From positions 1 to 12,558 of the forward strand of contig QFQM01000124.1 in the NCBI GenBank assembly GCA_003243255.1: a stretch of 12,558 nucleotides of DNA, read 5' to 3'. Shown piece after piece: positions 1-7,168 of the stretch. Below the pieces are notes generated by a model that saw only the letters and a list, made by a program, of their open reading frames with translations, did not search any database and was not told where the DNA came from. Source of the stretch: Flavobacterium psychrophilum. GTDB taxonomy: Bacteria; Bacteroidota; Bacteroidia; Flavobacteriales; Flavobacteriaceae. The position numbers were made by a program, and so were the translations under genes. Numbering within the stretch: the stretch's first letter is position 1; every line of letters starts with the position of its first letter.

Positions 1-1796
1 TGCTCTTCGCCTTCTTTCATTGGAACAGTCTGCGGAACGAAATCCTCATCATGTCCTGGTTTGCTGTAGTCATAAGGCCATCTGTAAACCTCCGGAATCT
101 CACCCGGCCAGTTACCGTGGATGTGTTCAACAGGAGTAGTCCACTCAAGTGTTGTAGATCTCCATGGGTTTTGAGATGCTTTCTTACCTCTGAAGATGCT
201 GTAGAAGAAGTTCCAAAGGAACACCAACTGGAATGCAGCTCCAACGATAGCAAATAACGTAATAAGAACGTTAACGTCAGCAAGGTCATCAAATAATGGG
301 AATGCAGAGTTAGTATAGTAACGTCTTGGAAGACCGGCCATACCGATGAAGTGCATTGGGAAGAATACTCCGTAAGCACATACTGCAGTTACCCAGAAGT
401 GGATGTAACCAAGGTTTTTGTTCAACATAGTTCCGAACATCTTAGGGTACCAGTGGTAGATACCTGCAAACATTCCGTAAAGAGCAGAGATACCCATTAC
501 AAGGTGGAAGTGAGCAATAACGAAATATGTATCGTGAACGTTAATATCAAGTGTACTGTCACCAAGGATGATACCTGTAAGACCACCCGTGATGAATGTA
601 GAAACGAAACCTATTGAGAATAGCATTGCAGGGTTAAGCTGCAGGTTACCTCTCCAAAGCGTTGTAATCCAGTTGAAGGCTTTTACAGCAGATGGAATGG
701 CAATAAGTAGTGTTGTAAATGTAAATACCGAACCTAAGAATGGATTCATACCAGAGATGAACATGTGGTGACCCCAAACGATAGTCGATAGGAATGCGAT
801 TGCAAGTATCGAAGCGATCATCGCACGGTAACCAAAGATTGGCTTACGTGCATTTGAAGCCATAATCTCAGATACAAGACCCATCGCAGGAAGGATTACG
901 ATGTAAACCTCAGGGTGTCCAAGGAACCAGAAAAGGTGCTCGAACAATACCGGTGAACCACCCTGGTAGTGAAGAACCTCACCAGAGATAAAGATATCAG
1001 AAAGGTAGAATGAAGTACCAAAGCTTCTGTCAAATATAAGCAGTAAAGCAGCAGATAAAAGTACAGGGAATGATACGATACCGATAACAGCAGTAATAAA
1101 GAACGCCCATATAGTAAGCGGTAGTCTTGTCATAGACATACCTTTAGTCCTAAGGTTGATAACAGTAACCACATAGTTAAGTGATCCCATTAGTGATGAA
1201 GCGATGAAGATAGCCATAGAAACTAACCAAAGCGTCATACCTGCACCAGAACCTCCGATTGCCTGTGGCAATGCACTTAATGGCGGATAGATTGTCCAAC
1301 CTGCAGATGCAGGACCAGCTTCAACAAATAAAGAGATAACCATTATCACTGAAGAAAGGAAGAACAACCAGTATGAAATCATGTTCATGAAACCTGAAGC
1401 CATATCTCGTGCACCAATCTGTAATGGAATAAGCAGGTTACTGAAAGTACCGCTCAAACCTGCAGTCAATACAAAGAATACCATGATGGTACCGTGAATA
1501 GTAACAAGTGCAAGATAAATATCATTTTTCATTACTCCACCCGGAGCAAATTTTTCACCTAAAAGAACTTTAAATACTGTGAAAGACTCTTCAGGCCATG
1601 CAATCTGCATACGGAATAATAGAGACATAATAATCCCAATTATACCCATAATAATACCTGTTATAAGGTACTGTTTAGCGATCATTTTGTGATCGATGCT
1701 AAAGATATACTTCGTTATGAAAGTCTCTTTATGATGATGATCGTGGTGATCGTGAGCATCGTGATGACCGTGTTCTTCGTGTCCTACTGCTGACAT
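1..1796 (-). CDS. coxA: cytochrome c oxidase subunit I, aa3 type (3' end cut by window edge)
   Basis: Catalytic subunit of the terminal heme-copper oxidase, which reduces O2 to water and pumps protons in the inner membrane. The frame is open for 598 codons from ATG at 1796 and runs off the left edge; since family members are about 600 residues, only a few are probably missing. All metal ligands are visible: heme a His101 and His431, heme a3 His429, CuB His294, His343 and His344, with Tyr298 for the His-Tyr crosslink. GHPEVY (293-298) carries the Glu296 of A1-type oxidases. D-channel residues Asp131, Asn120 and Asn138 and K-channel Lys372 are present; the usual K-channel Thr three residues before the Lys is Ser369. 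Mg-site residues His421 and Asp422 are kept. The first 22 residues contain nine His and form an odd His/Asp-rich, presumably cytoplasmic, tail. It is the last gene seen in the act-cox operon, 31 bp after coxB. Confidence 0.98.
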   Translation of the reverse strand, partial: MSAVGHEEHGHHDAHDHHDHHHKETFITKYIFSIDHKMIAKQYLITGIIMGIIGIIMSLLFRMQIAWPEESFTVFKVLLGEKFAPGGVMKNDIYLALVTIHGTIMVFFVLTAGLSGTFSNLLIPLQIGARDMASGFMNMISYWLFFLSSVIMVISLFVEAGPASAGWTIYPPLSALPQAIGGSGAGMTLWLVSMAIFIASSLMGSLNYVVTVINLRTKGMSMTRLPLTIWAFFITAVIGIVSFPVLLSAALLLIFDRSFGTSFYLSDIFISGEVLHYQGGSPVLFEHLFWFLGHPEVYIVILPAMGLVSEIMASNARKPIFGYRAMIASILAIAFLSTIVWGHHMFISGMNPFLGSVFTFTTLLIAIPSAVKAFNWITTLWRGNLQLNPAMLFSIGFVSTFITGGLTGIILGDSTLDINVHDTYFVIAHFHLVMGISALYGMFAGIYHWYPKMFGTMLNKNLGYIHFWVTAVCAYGVFFPMHFIGMAGLPRRYYTNSAFPLFDDLADVNVLITLFAIVGAAFQLVFLWNFFYSIFRGKKASQNPWRSTTLEWTTPVEHIHGNWPGEIPEVYRWPYDYSKPGHDEDFVPQTVPMKEGEE

Positions 1797-1827
1797 ATTT
1801 CTTTAATTTGAATATATTTAAAAAGAA

Positions 1828-3027
1828 TTATTTTTTTACAACCTGTGCTACTACTGTAGAATCCGGTTTAGCTGCTGTAGCTGAATCTACAGGTTTTGCA
1901 GGAGCAGCTTCTTCTGCCGGTGCTGCAGCTGCAGCCGCAGCTTCTTCTTTAGCTTTCTTAACAGCCGCAGAAAGTTTTTCTTTTCCGCTTAACCATTTTT
2001 TGAAATCTGCATCGTCTTCAACAACAACTTTCATTTGCATGTTGTAGTGAGAAGCTCCACAAATCTTGTTACAAAGAAGCAGGTAATCAAAAGTATAAGG
2101 ATCAAGAGCCGTTTTACCTTCAGCTACAAGCTGTGCACTCTTTTTAGATCTTATCTCATTGATGTGAGCTACTTTATTCATGATCTTAGGATCCTGACGC
2201 ATCTCATCTGTAGTAATAGTCGGTGTGAAAGCAAATTCAGTAACCATACCAGGAACTACGTTCATCTGAGCCCTGAAGTGAGGGAAATATGCAGAGTGCA
2301 GTACATCCTGAGAACGGAATTTGAATACAACCTGTTTTCCTTTTGGTAAGTGAAGTTCAGTAGACTGAATATCATCCTGAGCATTTGGATCAGACATATC
2401 AACACCAAGTGTGTTTACACCCTCGATGTATCTTACGTTAGCTTTACCAAGAACTCCGTCTTCACCTGCATAACGCACTTCCCAGCTAAATTGTTTAGCA
2501 TAAACTTCAACAAATATAGTATCTTTCTTCTGTTCGTCAATAAACATGATGTTAGTCCATGCATATAATCCGTAAAGGATAAGACCAGCAAGAACGATTA
2601 CCGGGATAATTGTCCAGATAAACTCTAATTTATCGTTATCAGCATAATAGAAAGCTGTTTTACCTTCTTTACCTCTGTATTTGAATGCAAAGTAATGTAA
2701 CAGGAACTGAGTGATAGTCTGTACAATAAAGATAAGCCACATAGAGATAGCCATAAGGTTATCATACTGAGGGCCGTGCTCAGAAGCAGGAGTACCTAGT
2801 ACAAGGTGACCCCACTTGTAAAGAGAATAAATTGTAAATACGTAAATGAACCCAAGGAAACCGAACATTAGGTAACCATTAACATTATTATCCCTGTCAT
2901 TAGCTACTTCACTGCTTGCTTCGTTAGCATGAGCAGCTCCAACCTGTGTTAGGTGAAATATTTTAGTTAATTGCCATATTGCAATGCCTAATAAAACTAA
3001 AACTATAATTATCAATAAACTTGTCAT
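1828..3027 (-). CDS. coxB: cytochrome c oxidase subunit II with CuA centre
   Basis: Takes electrons from cytochrome c or directly from ACIII through the binuclear CuA centre and passes them to heme a of CoxA. The protein has 399 residues. Hydrophobic segments lie near 3-20, 52-72, 93-115 and 136-158, more than the two of classical subunit II; the last two probably match the classical hairpin. The periplasmic cupredoxin domain follows from about 170, with the aromatic patch around Trp182. CuA ligands are His244, Cys319, Cys323, His327 and Met330. The loop reads CNKICG rather than CSELCG, so the Glu that normally helps bind Mg is Lys321. About 50 residues lie between the HSAYFPHF strand and the Cys loop, suggesting an insertion. 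The tail from about 350 is Ala/Glu/Lys-rich, low complexity and probably disordered. There is no lipobox. The gene starts 19 bp after actF and ends 31 bp before coxA, so the two oxidase subunits are likely co-translated with ACIII. Confidence 0.97.
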   Translation of the reverse strand: MTSLLIIIVLVLLGIAIWQLTKIFHLTQVGAAHANEASSEVANDRDNNVNGYLMFGFLGFIYVFTIYSLYKWGHLVLGTPASEHGPQYDNLMAISMWLIFIVQTITQFLLHYFAFKYRGKEGKTAFYYADNDKLEFIWTIIPVIVLAGLILYGLYAWTNIMFIDEQKKDTIFVEVYAKQFSWEVRYAGEDGVLGKANVRYIEGVNTLGVDMSDPNAQDDIQSTELHLPKGKQVVFKFRSQDVLHSAYFPHFRAQMNVVPGMVTEFAFTPTITTDEMRQDPKIMNKVAHINEIRSKKSAQLVAEGKTALDPYTFDYLLLCNKICGASHYNMQMKVVVEDDADFKKWLSGKEKLSAAVKKAKEEAAAAAAAPAEEAAPAKPVDSATAAKPDSTVVAQVVKK

Positions 3028-3046
3028 TTGTTTATTTCTTTAAATA

Positions 3047-4597
3047 TTAATAATGGAAATGCTTACTTTCTTCGATAAGCGGATTACGTTTCGCTAATAA
3101 CGGCGCTTTAGTAAGAGCAGTAAATACAACGAATATAAATAGACCTAAGAAGAATAATATCGCACCAATTTCACCTGCACCGATAAACCACTGATCACCT
3201 ACTGTAGCCGGCATGATCATGTTGAAGAAGTCGATATAGTGACCACAAAGGATAACGATACCAGCCATAACAACAATCCATGAAAGACGTTTGAAATCTG
3301 TGTTGATAAGGATAAGAACAGGGAATACGAAGTTCATTGCAACCATGCCAAAGAAAGGAAGGTTATAATTTTCTATACGCATTTTAAAGTAGACGATCTC
3401 TTCAGGTATATCAGCATACCATATTAGCATGAACTGAGAGAACCAAAGGTATGTCCAGAATACGCTGATACCGAACATGAACTTAGCAAGGTCATGGATG
3501 TGGCTTGTGTTAACGTACTCAAGGTGACCAAGAGATTTAAGATATAATGTAATCATGGCAATTACAGTGATACCGCTTACAAAGAAACTTGCAAACACAT
3601 ACCACCCGAATAGAGTACTGTACCAGTGTGGGTCAACCGACATGATCCAGTCCCAAGACATGATAGATTCAGTTACGATAAAGAATACAAGGAATCCGGC
3701 AGAAGCCTTAAAGTTTTTCTTGTAGAAAGAATTATCCTGAGCATCATCCTGAGCAAGAGAGTTCTTTCTCGCATACTGACGGTAAAGAATCCAGCCACCC
3801 ATAAAGATCGCAGCTCTGATAAGGAAAAATACTTTATTAAGGTAACCTGATTTAGCCTGTATAAGGTGATCTTCAGCAACAACCTTAGCATCCATCCAGA
3901 TGAAGATTTTGTGAAGGTCCATTGTACCTGCAACAAGAAGAAGGAATACAATGATAGCACCAGGTATAAGGTAGCTTGATACACCTTCCATAACCCTGAA
4001 CAATACAGGAGACCATCCTGCCTGAGCAGCATTTTGGATAGCATAGAAAGCAAGAGCTCCTAAAGAAATCAGCATAAAGAATAATGCAGCAACATAAACA
4101 GCAGACCAAGGTTTGTTTTGTAACTGGCCAAGTACGTGCTCTAAATGATGTTGGTGTTCAGCATGGGCGTCATGAGCCTCTTCACCGTGAGCAGCATGTG
4201 CATCGGCATGAGCCTCAGCAGCGTGAGCTTCAGGTGCAGCAGTACCGTGGTGATCATCATGACCAACAACAGCAGCTTCAGCGTGAACAGTATCGTGCTC
4301 TCCGTGAGCTGTTTCAGCAGCTACTGCATGTGCAGTATCGTGAGTAGCTTCAGCGTGTGCTTCTTCAGCAGCAGGAGCGTGAGTTTCTTCAGTTGTAGCA
4401 GCATGAGCATCATGTGCAGCAGGCTCGTGGTGAGCTGCATCGGCATGGCCTCCACCGTGGTGGCTGTCAGCCGCTAATATTTTCTCTACGTCTTCAACGG
4501 TTTTTGGTGCAGTGAAAAAACCATAGCCTATCCCAAGGACACCTAAGATCATCAGGACAAATGCAATTGTTTTTAATCTACTTGAAAATGTGTACAT
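3047..4597 (-). CDS. actF: alternative complex III membrane subunit ActF (NrfD-like) with a large His-rich insertion
   Basis: Integral membrane subunit of the quinol:cytochrome c oxidoreductase alternative complex III, a distant paralogue of ActC. It has 516 residues. A first membrane helix (about 10-28) follows a basic N-terminus, which puts the next segment in the periplasm. Residues 46-154 are low-complexity Ala/Glu/Asp/His sequence with 27 histidines. From about 165 to 500 the protein is a polytopic membrane domain with the recognisable ActF motif WIMSVDPHWYSTLFGWY (317-333) and a polar membrane segment CGHYIDFFN (451-459) whose His and Asp could serve in proton movement. In known ACIII structures ActC, not ActF, is the favoured quinol site; ActF is discussed as a proton-path subunit. 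The start at 4597 is supported by the adjacent helix and the 26-bp spacer after actE. The His-rich stretch is encoded by repetitive DNA at about 4135-4465 and is the least conserved-looking part of the protein. Confidence 0.95.
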   Translation of the reverse strand: MYTFSSRLKTIAFVLMILGVLGIGYGFFTAPKTVEDVEKILAADSHHGGGHADAAHHEPAAHDAHAATTEETHAPAAEEAHAEATHDTAHAVAAETAHGEHDTVHAEAAVVGHDDHHGTAAPEAHAAEAHADAHAAHGEEAHDAHAEHQHHLEHVLGQLQNKPWSAVYVAALFFMLISLGALAFYAIQNAAQAGWSPVLFRVMEGVSSYLIPGAIIVFLLLVAGTMDLHKIFIWMDAKVVAEDHLIQAKSGYLNKVFFLIRAAIFMGGWILYRQYARKNSLAQDDAQDNSFYKKNFKASAGFLVFFIVTESIMSWDWIMSVDPHWYSTLFGWYVFASFFVSGITVIAMITLYLKSLGHLEYVNTSHIHDLAKFMFGISVFWTYLWFSQFMLIWYADIPEEIVYFKMRIENYNLPFFGMVAMNFVFPVLILINTDFKRLSWIVVMAGIVILCGHYIDFFNMIMPATVGDQWFIGAGEIGAILFFLGLFIFVVFTALTKAPLLAKRNPLIEESKHFHY

Positions 4598-4623
4598 ATA
4601 TTTATGCTTTCAGTGTTCTACAA

Positions 4624-5169
4624 TTATAATTCACTCCTAAGTTTCATCACGTAGTGAGTAACCTGCCAACGCTCTTCCTGAGAAAGCTGGTTAGCGTGAG
4701 AGCCCATTGCGTTCAATCCGTAAGTTATTACATGGAATACGCTTCCTTCTGTAACAGCTCTGTCTTTATAGTTAGGCACCCCAAGGAATTTTTCCCTCTT
4801 AACAAGGTTTCCTTTTCCGTCTCCTTTATCACCGTGGCAAATTGCACAGTAGATAGTGAAAAGCTGCTTACCTCTTTCAAGGTCGATATCAGCCGGAGCA
4901 AGAGGAGATTTAAGGTTTGCTTTTGCAAGCTCATAACCTGCTGTAGAATTTTCATATTCGTAAGGAGTGAATCCTCTTGGAATAGATCCTTTAGCAGGAA
5001 GCTGTCCTTCTTTACCATTTGCAAATGCAGACGACTCAGAATAGGTTTCATAACCTACAGATTCGTACATATTTGGCATGTACTGGTAATTAGGCTCTGA
5101 TTTATTGAAGCAGGCAGTCAGCGAAGCTGATGCTACTGCCAGTAATGCTATTTTAGATAACGCTTTCAT
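4624..5169 (-). CDS. actE: alternative complex III monoheme cytochrome c lipoprotein ActE
   Basis: Small periplasmic c-type cytochrome subunit of ACIII that holds one heme c and probably hands electrons on from the ActA heme chain. The 181-residue product begins with a lipoprotein signal peptide ending in SLTAC, so Cys20 is the predicted lipidated residue. The single heme site CAICH is at 108-112 (Cys108, Cys111, His112). The segment GLNAMGSHANQLS supplies Met155 as the likely distal axial ligand, a typical class I cytochrome c pattern. A roughly 80-residue stretch before the heme domain contains the PRGFTPYEYE motif and probably wraps other subunits. It is 8 bp after actD and 26 bp before actF. 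No truncation is seen; the length fits the family. Other lone cytochrome c lipoproteins look similar, but the operon position makes ActE the clear call. Confidence 0.96.
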   Translation of the reverse strand: MKALSKIALLAVASASLTACFNKSEPNYQYMPNMYESVGYETYSESSAFANGKEGQLPAKGSIPRGFTPYEYENSTAGYELAKANLKSPLAPADIDLERGKQLFTIYCAICHGDKGDGKGNLVKREKFLGVPNYKDRAVTEGSVFHVITYGLNAMGSHANQLSQEERWQVTHYVMKLRSEL

Positions 5170-5177
5170 ACTTCTTC

Positions 5178-5702
5178 TTAATGCTTTTCAATTACTTTTA
5201 CTTCCACAGCACCTGTGTTCTCAAAGAACGAAACAAGTTGGTTCTCATCACCCTGAACAGCAACTTCCATTAGGAAATGGTCATCTGTTGTTCTTACGTC
5301 CGGGTTTTCAGCGCTTTTGAATGGCCATAATTTACTTCTCATATAAAAAGTGATAACCATTAAGTGAGCTGCGAAGAATACTGTCATTTCAAACATTACC
5401 GGAACGAAAGCCGGCATATTCTGGATATAACTGAAACTTGGCTTACCACCAATATCCTGAGGCCAGTCATGAATCATAATGAAATTCATCATTGCTGTAG
5501 CTATCGATAAACCGCATAAACCATATAAGAATGAGCATATAGCGATTCTTGTAGAAGCAAGGCCCATAGCCTTATCTAGTCCGTGAACCGGGAATGGCGT
5601 GTAAACTTCTTCAATGTGATGATGAGCAGCGCGTGTTTTCTTCACTGCATCCATTAGGATATCATCATCATTGTATAGTACGTGTATTACTTTATTACTC
5701 AT
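5178..5702 (-). CDS. actD: alternative complex III subunit ActD (DUF3341)
   Basis: Small membrane subunit of ACIII that lacks cofactors and appears structural, packing against ActC and ActF. I place the start at the ATG at 5702, which gives 174 residues beginning MSNKVIHVLY and a 4-bp gap after the actC stop. The open frame extends upstream to 5750, but that start would lie inside actC and adds a 16-residue segment unlike the family. A cytoplasmic ferredoxin-like domain comes first (about 1-48), with the motif YTPFPVHGLD at 34-43 that is typical of DUF3341. Two membrane helices follow at about 52-76 and 99-121, then a C-terminal segment (125-174). The very tight actC-actD spacing suggests translational coupling. 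Its exact role in the complex is not known from the sequence. Confidence 0.94.
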   Translation of the reverse strand: MSNKVIHVLYNDDDILMDAVKKTRAAHHHIEEVYTPFPVHGLDKAMGLASTRIAICSFLYGLCGLSIATAMMNFIMIHDWPQDIGGKPSFSYIQNMPAFVPVMFEMTVFFAAHLMVITFYMRSKLWPFKSAENPDVRTTDDHFLMEVAVQGDENQLVSFFENTGAVEVKVIEKH

Positions 5703-5706
5703 GATC

Positions 5707-7131
5707 TTAGTGATGATTATGTTCTGAATGTGAATGATTGTCGTGACCACCCTGCTCTCTTAGCTTTTTGTAAGTTTCGCTTGATGTCTTCATGATCGAT
5801 TTAACCTCTGCCTGTGCAATTACAGGGAAACTTCTTGAATAAAGAAGGAATAATACAAAGAAGAAACCAATAGTACCGATGAAGAAACCTGCATCTACAA
5901 AAGTAGGCTGGAACATTGTCCAAGAAGATGGAAGGTAATCCCTGTGAAGAGAGGTAACGATAATTACGAAACGCTCAAACCACATACCTATGTTTACCAC
6001 GATTGAAATTACGAAAGAAACGTAGATGCTTGTTCTGATCTTTTTGAACCACATTACCTGTGGAGAGATTACGTTACAAGTCATCATCAGAGCATAAGAC
6101 CACCAGTAAGGACCGGTTGCCCTGTTAAGGAATGCATACTGCTCATATTCCACACCTGAATACCAGGCAACGAATAACTCAGTAATATAAGCGATACCTA
6201 CAATCGAACCTGTGATCATGATGATGATGTTCATCAGCTCGATGTGCTGGATTGTGATATAAGCTTCTAGGTTAGAAAGTTTTCTCATGATGATAAGCAG
6301 GGTGTTTACCATTGCGAATCCTGAGAAGATAGCTCCCGCAACGAAGTATGGCGGAAGGATTGTTGTGTGCCATCCAGGGATAACTGAAGTAGCAAAGTCG
6401 AAAGATACGATAGTGTGTACTGAAAGTACAAGTGGCGTTGCAAGACCTGCAAGTACAAGAGATACCTCTTCAAAACGCTGCCAGTCTTTAGCTCTACCGC
6501 TCCATCCGAAACTTAATATAGAGTATACTTTTTTAGTAAAAGGAGTAATTGCTCTGTCGCGAAGCATCGCAAAGTCAGGAAGCAAACCTGTCCACCAGAA
6601 TACTAATGATACCGAAAGGTATGTAGAGATCGCGAATACGTCCCAAAGTAGTGGTGAGTTAAAGTTAACCCAAAGTGAACCAAACTGGTTCGGGATTGGC
6701 ATAACCCAGTAAGCTAACCAAGGGCGACCCATGTGGAATACAGGAAACATCGCTGCCTGTATTACCGAGAAGATGGTCATCGCTTCTGCAGAACGGTTAA
6801 TAGCCATTCTCCATTTTTGGCGGAATAATAAAAGTACTGCAGAGATAAGTGTTCCTGCGTGACCGATACCTACCCACCAAACGAAGTTGGTGATATCCCA
6901 GGCCCAGCCGATTGTTTTATTTGAACCCCATGTACCGATACCAGTTCCAACTGTGTAGCTCACACACGCAACTCCCCAAAGGAATGCAGCAAGCGCAATT
7001 GAAAATGCGATCCACCATTGTTTGTTTGCTCTTCCCTCAACAGGAGCAGCAACGTCAACGGTAACATCATGGTAATTTTTGTCACCTATAATTAAAGGTT
7101 TTCTAATGGGTGCTTCGTAATGAGACGACAT
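5707..7131 (-). CDS. actC: alternative complex III quinol-oxidising membrane subunit ActC (NrfD/PsrC family)
   Basis: Polytopic inner-membrane protein of the NrfD/PsrC family and the likely site where menaquinol is oxidised, delivering electrons to the iron-sulfur clusters of ActB. It has 474 residues. The N-terminal 37 residues are soluble, then about ten membrane helices run from residue 39 to 432. Family motifs include GIGHAGTLISAVLLL (88-102) and HMGRPW (133-138). His239 and Asp245 in LSVHTIVSFDFA are candidates for quinol binding or proton transfer, by analogy with the family. The C-terminal tail ends in a His-rich stretch (463-474) with six His. The gene lies 37 bp after actB and 4 bp before actD, matching the standard actABCDEF order. 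An NrfD subunit of a polysulfide or nitrite reductase was considered, but the ActD, ActE and ActF neighbours decide it. Confidence 0.97.
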   Translation of the reverse strand: MSSHYEAPIRKPLIIGDKNYHDVTVDVAAPVEGRANKQWWIAFSIALAAFLWGVACVSYTVGTGIGTWGSNKTIGWAWDITNFVWWVGIGHAGTLISAVLLLFRQKWRMAINRSAEAMTIFSVIQAAMFPVFHMGRPWLAYWVMPIPNQFGSLWVNFNSPLLWDVFAISTYLSVSLVFWWTGLLPDFAMLRDRAITPFTKKVYSILSFGWSGRAKDWQRFEEVSLVLAGLATPLVLSVHTIVSFDFATSVIPGWHTTILPPYFVAGAIFSGFAMVNTLLIIMRKLSNLEAYITIQHIELMNIIIMITGSIVGIAYITELFVAWYSGVEYEQYAFLNRATGPYWWSYALMMTCNVISPQVMWFKKIRTSIYVSFVISIVVNIGMWFERFVIIVTSLHRDYLPSSWTMFQPTFVDAGFFIGTIGFFFVLFLLYSRSFPVIAQAEVKSIMKTSSETYKKLREQGGHDNHSHSEHNHH

Positions 7132-7168
7132 AATCCTTTATAGTGTTTCTTATTAATATTACTTCTTA

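Noticed and set aside
1..1796. A cbb3-type or quinol (bo3) oxidase.
   Set aside because: Subunit I has GHPEVY with the A1-type Glu, and subunit II keeps all CuA ligands, so it is a cytochrome c aa3-type enzyme.
3673..4109. Minus-strand alternative frames inside actF and similar shadows in actE, actC, actB and coxB.
   Set aside because: Each lies wholly inside a gene with clear family motifs and shows no domain or own start signals.
4136..4462. A DNA repeat array or CRISPR-like element in the repetitive part of actF.
   Set aside because: The repeats are short, irregular and in frame, explained by low-complexity protein coding; there are no uniform repeats and spacers.
4145..4477. Plus-strand open frames of 87 and 110 codons opposite the ActF His-rich region.
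   Set aside because: They mirror repetitive Ala/His codons on the other strand and give Ser/Cys/Met-rich or Gln/His/Arg-rich repeats with no recognisable fold or promoter.
5703..5750. An upstream start for ActD at 5750.
   Set aside because: It would overlap the end of actC by 44 bp and adds residues unlike DUF3341 proteins; ATG 5702 follows the actC stop by 4 bp.
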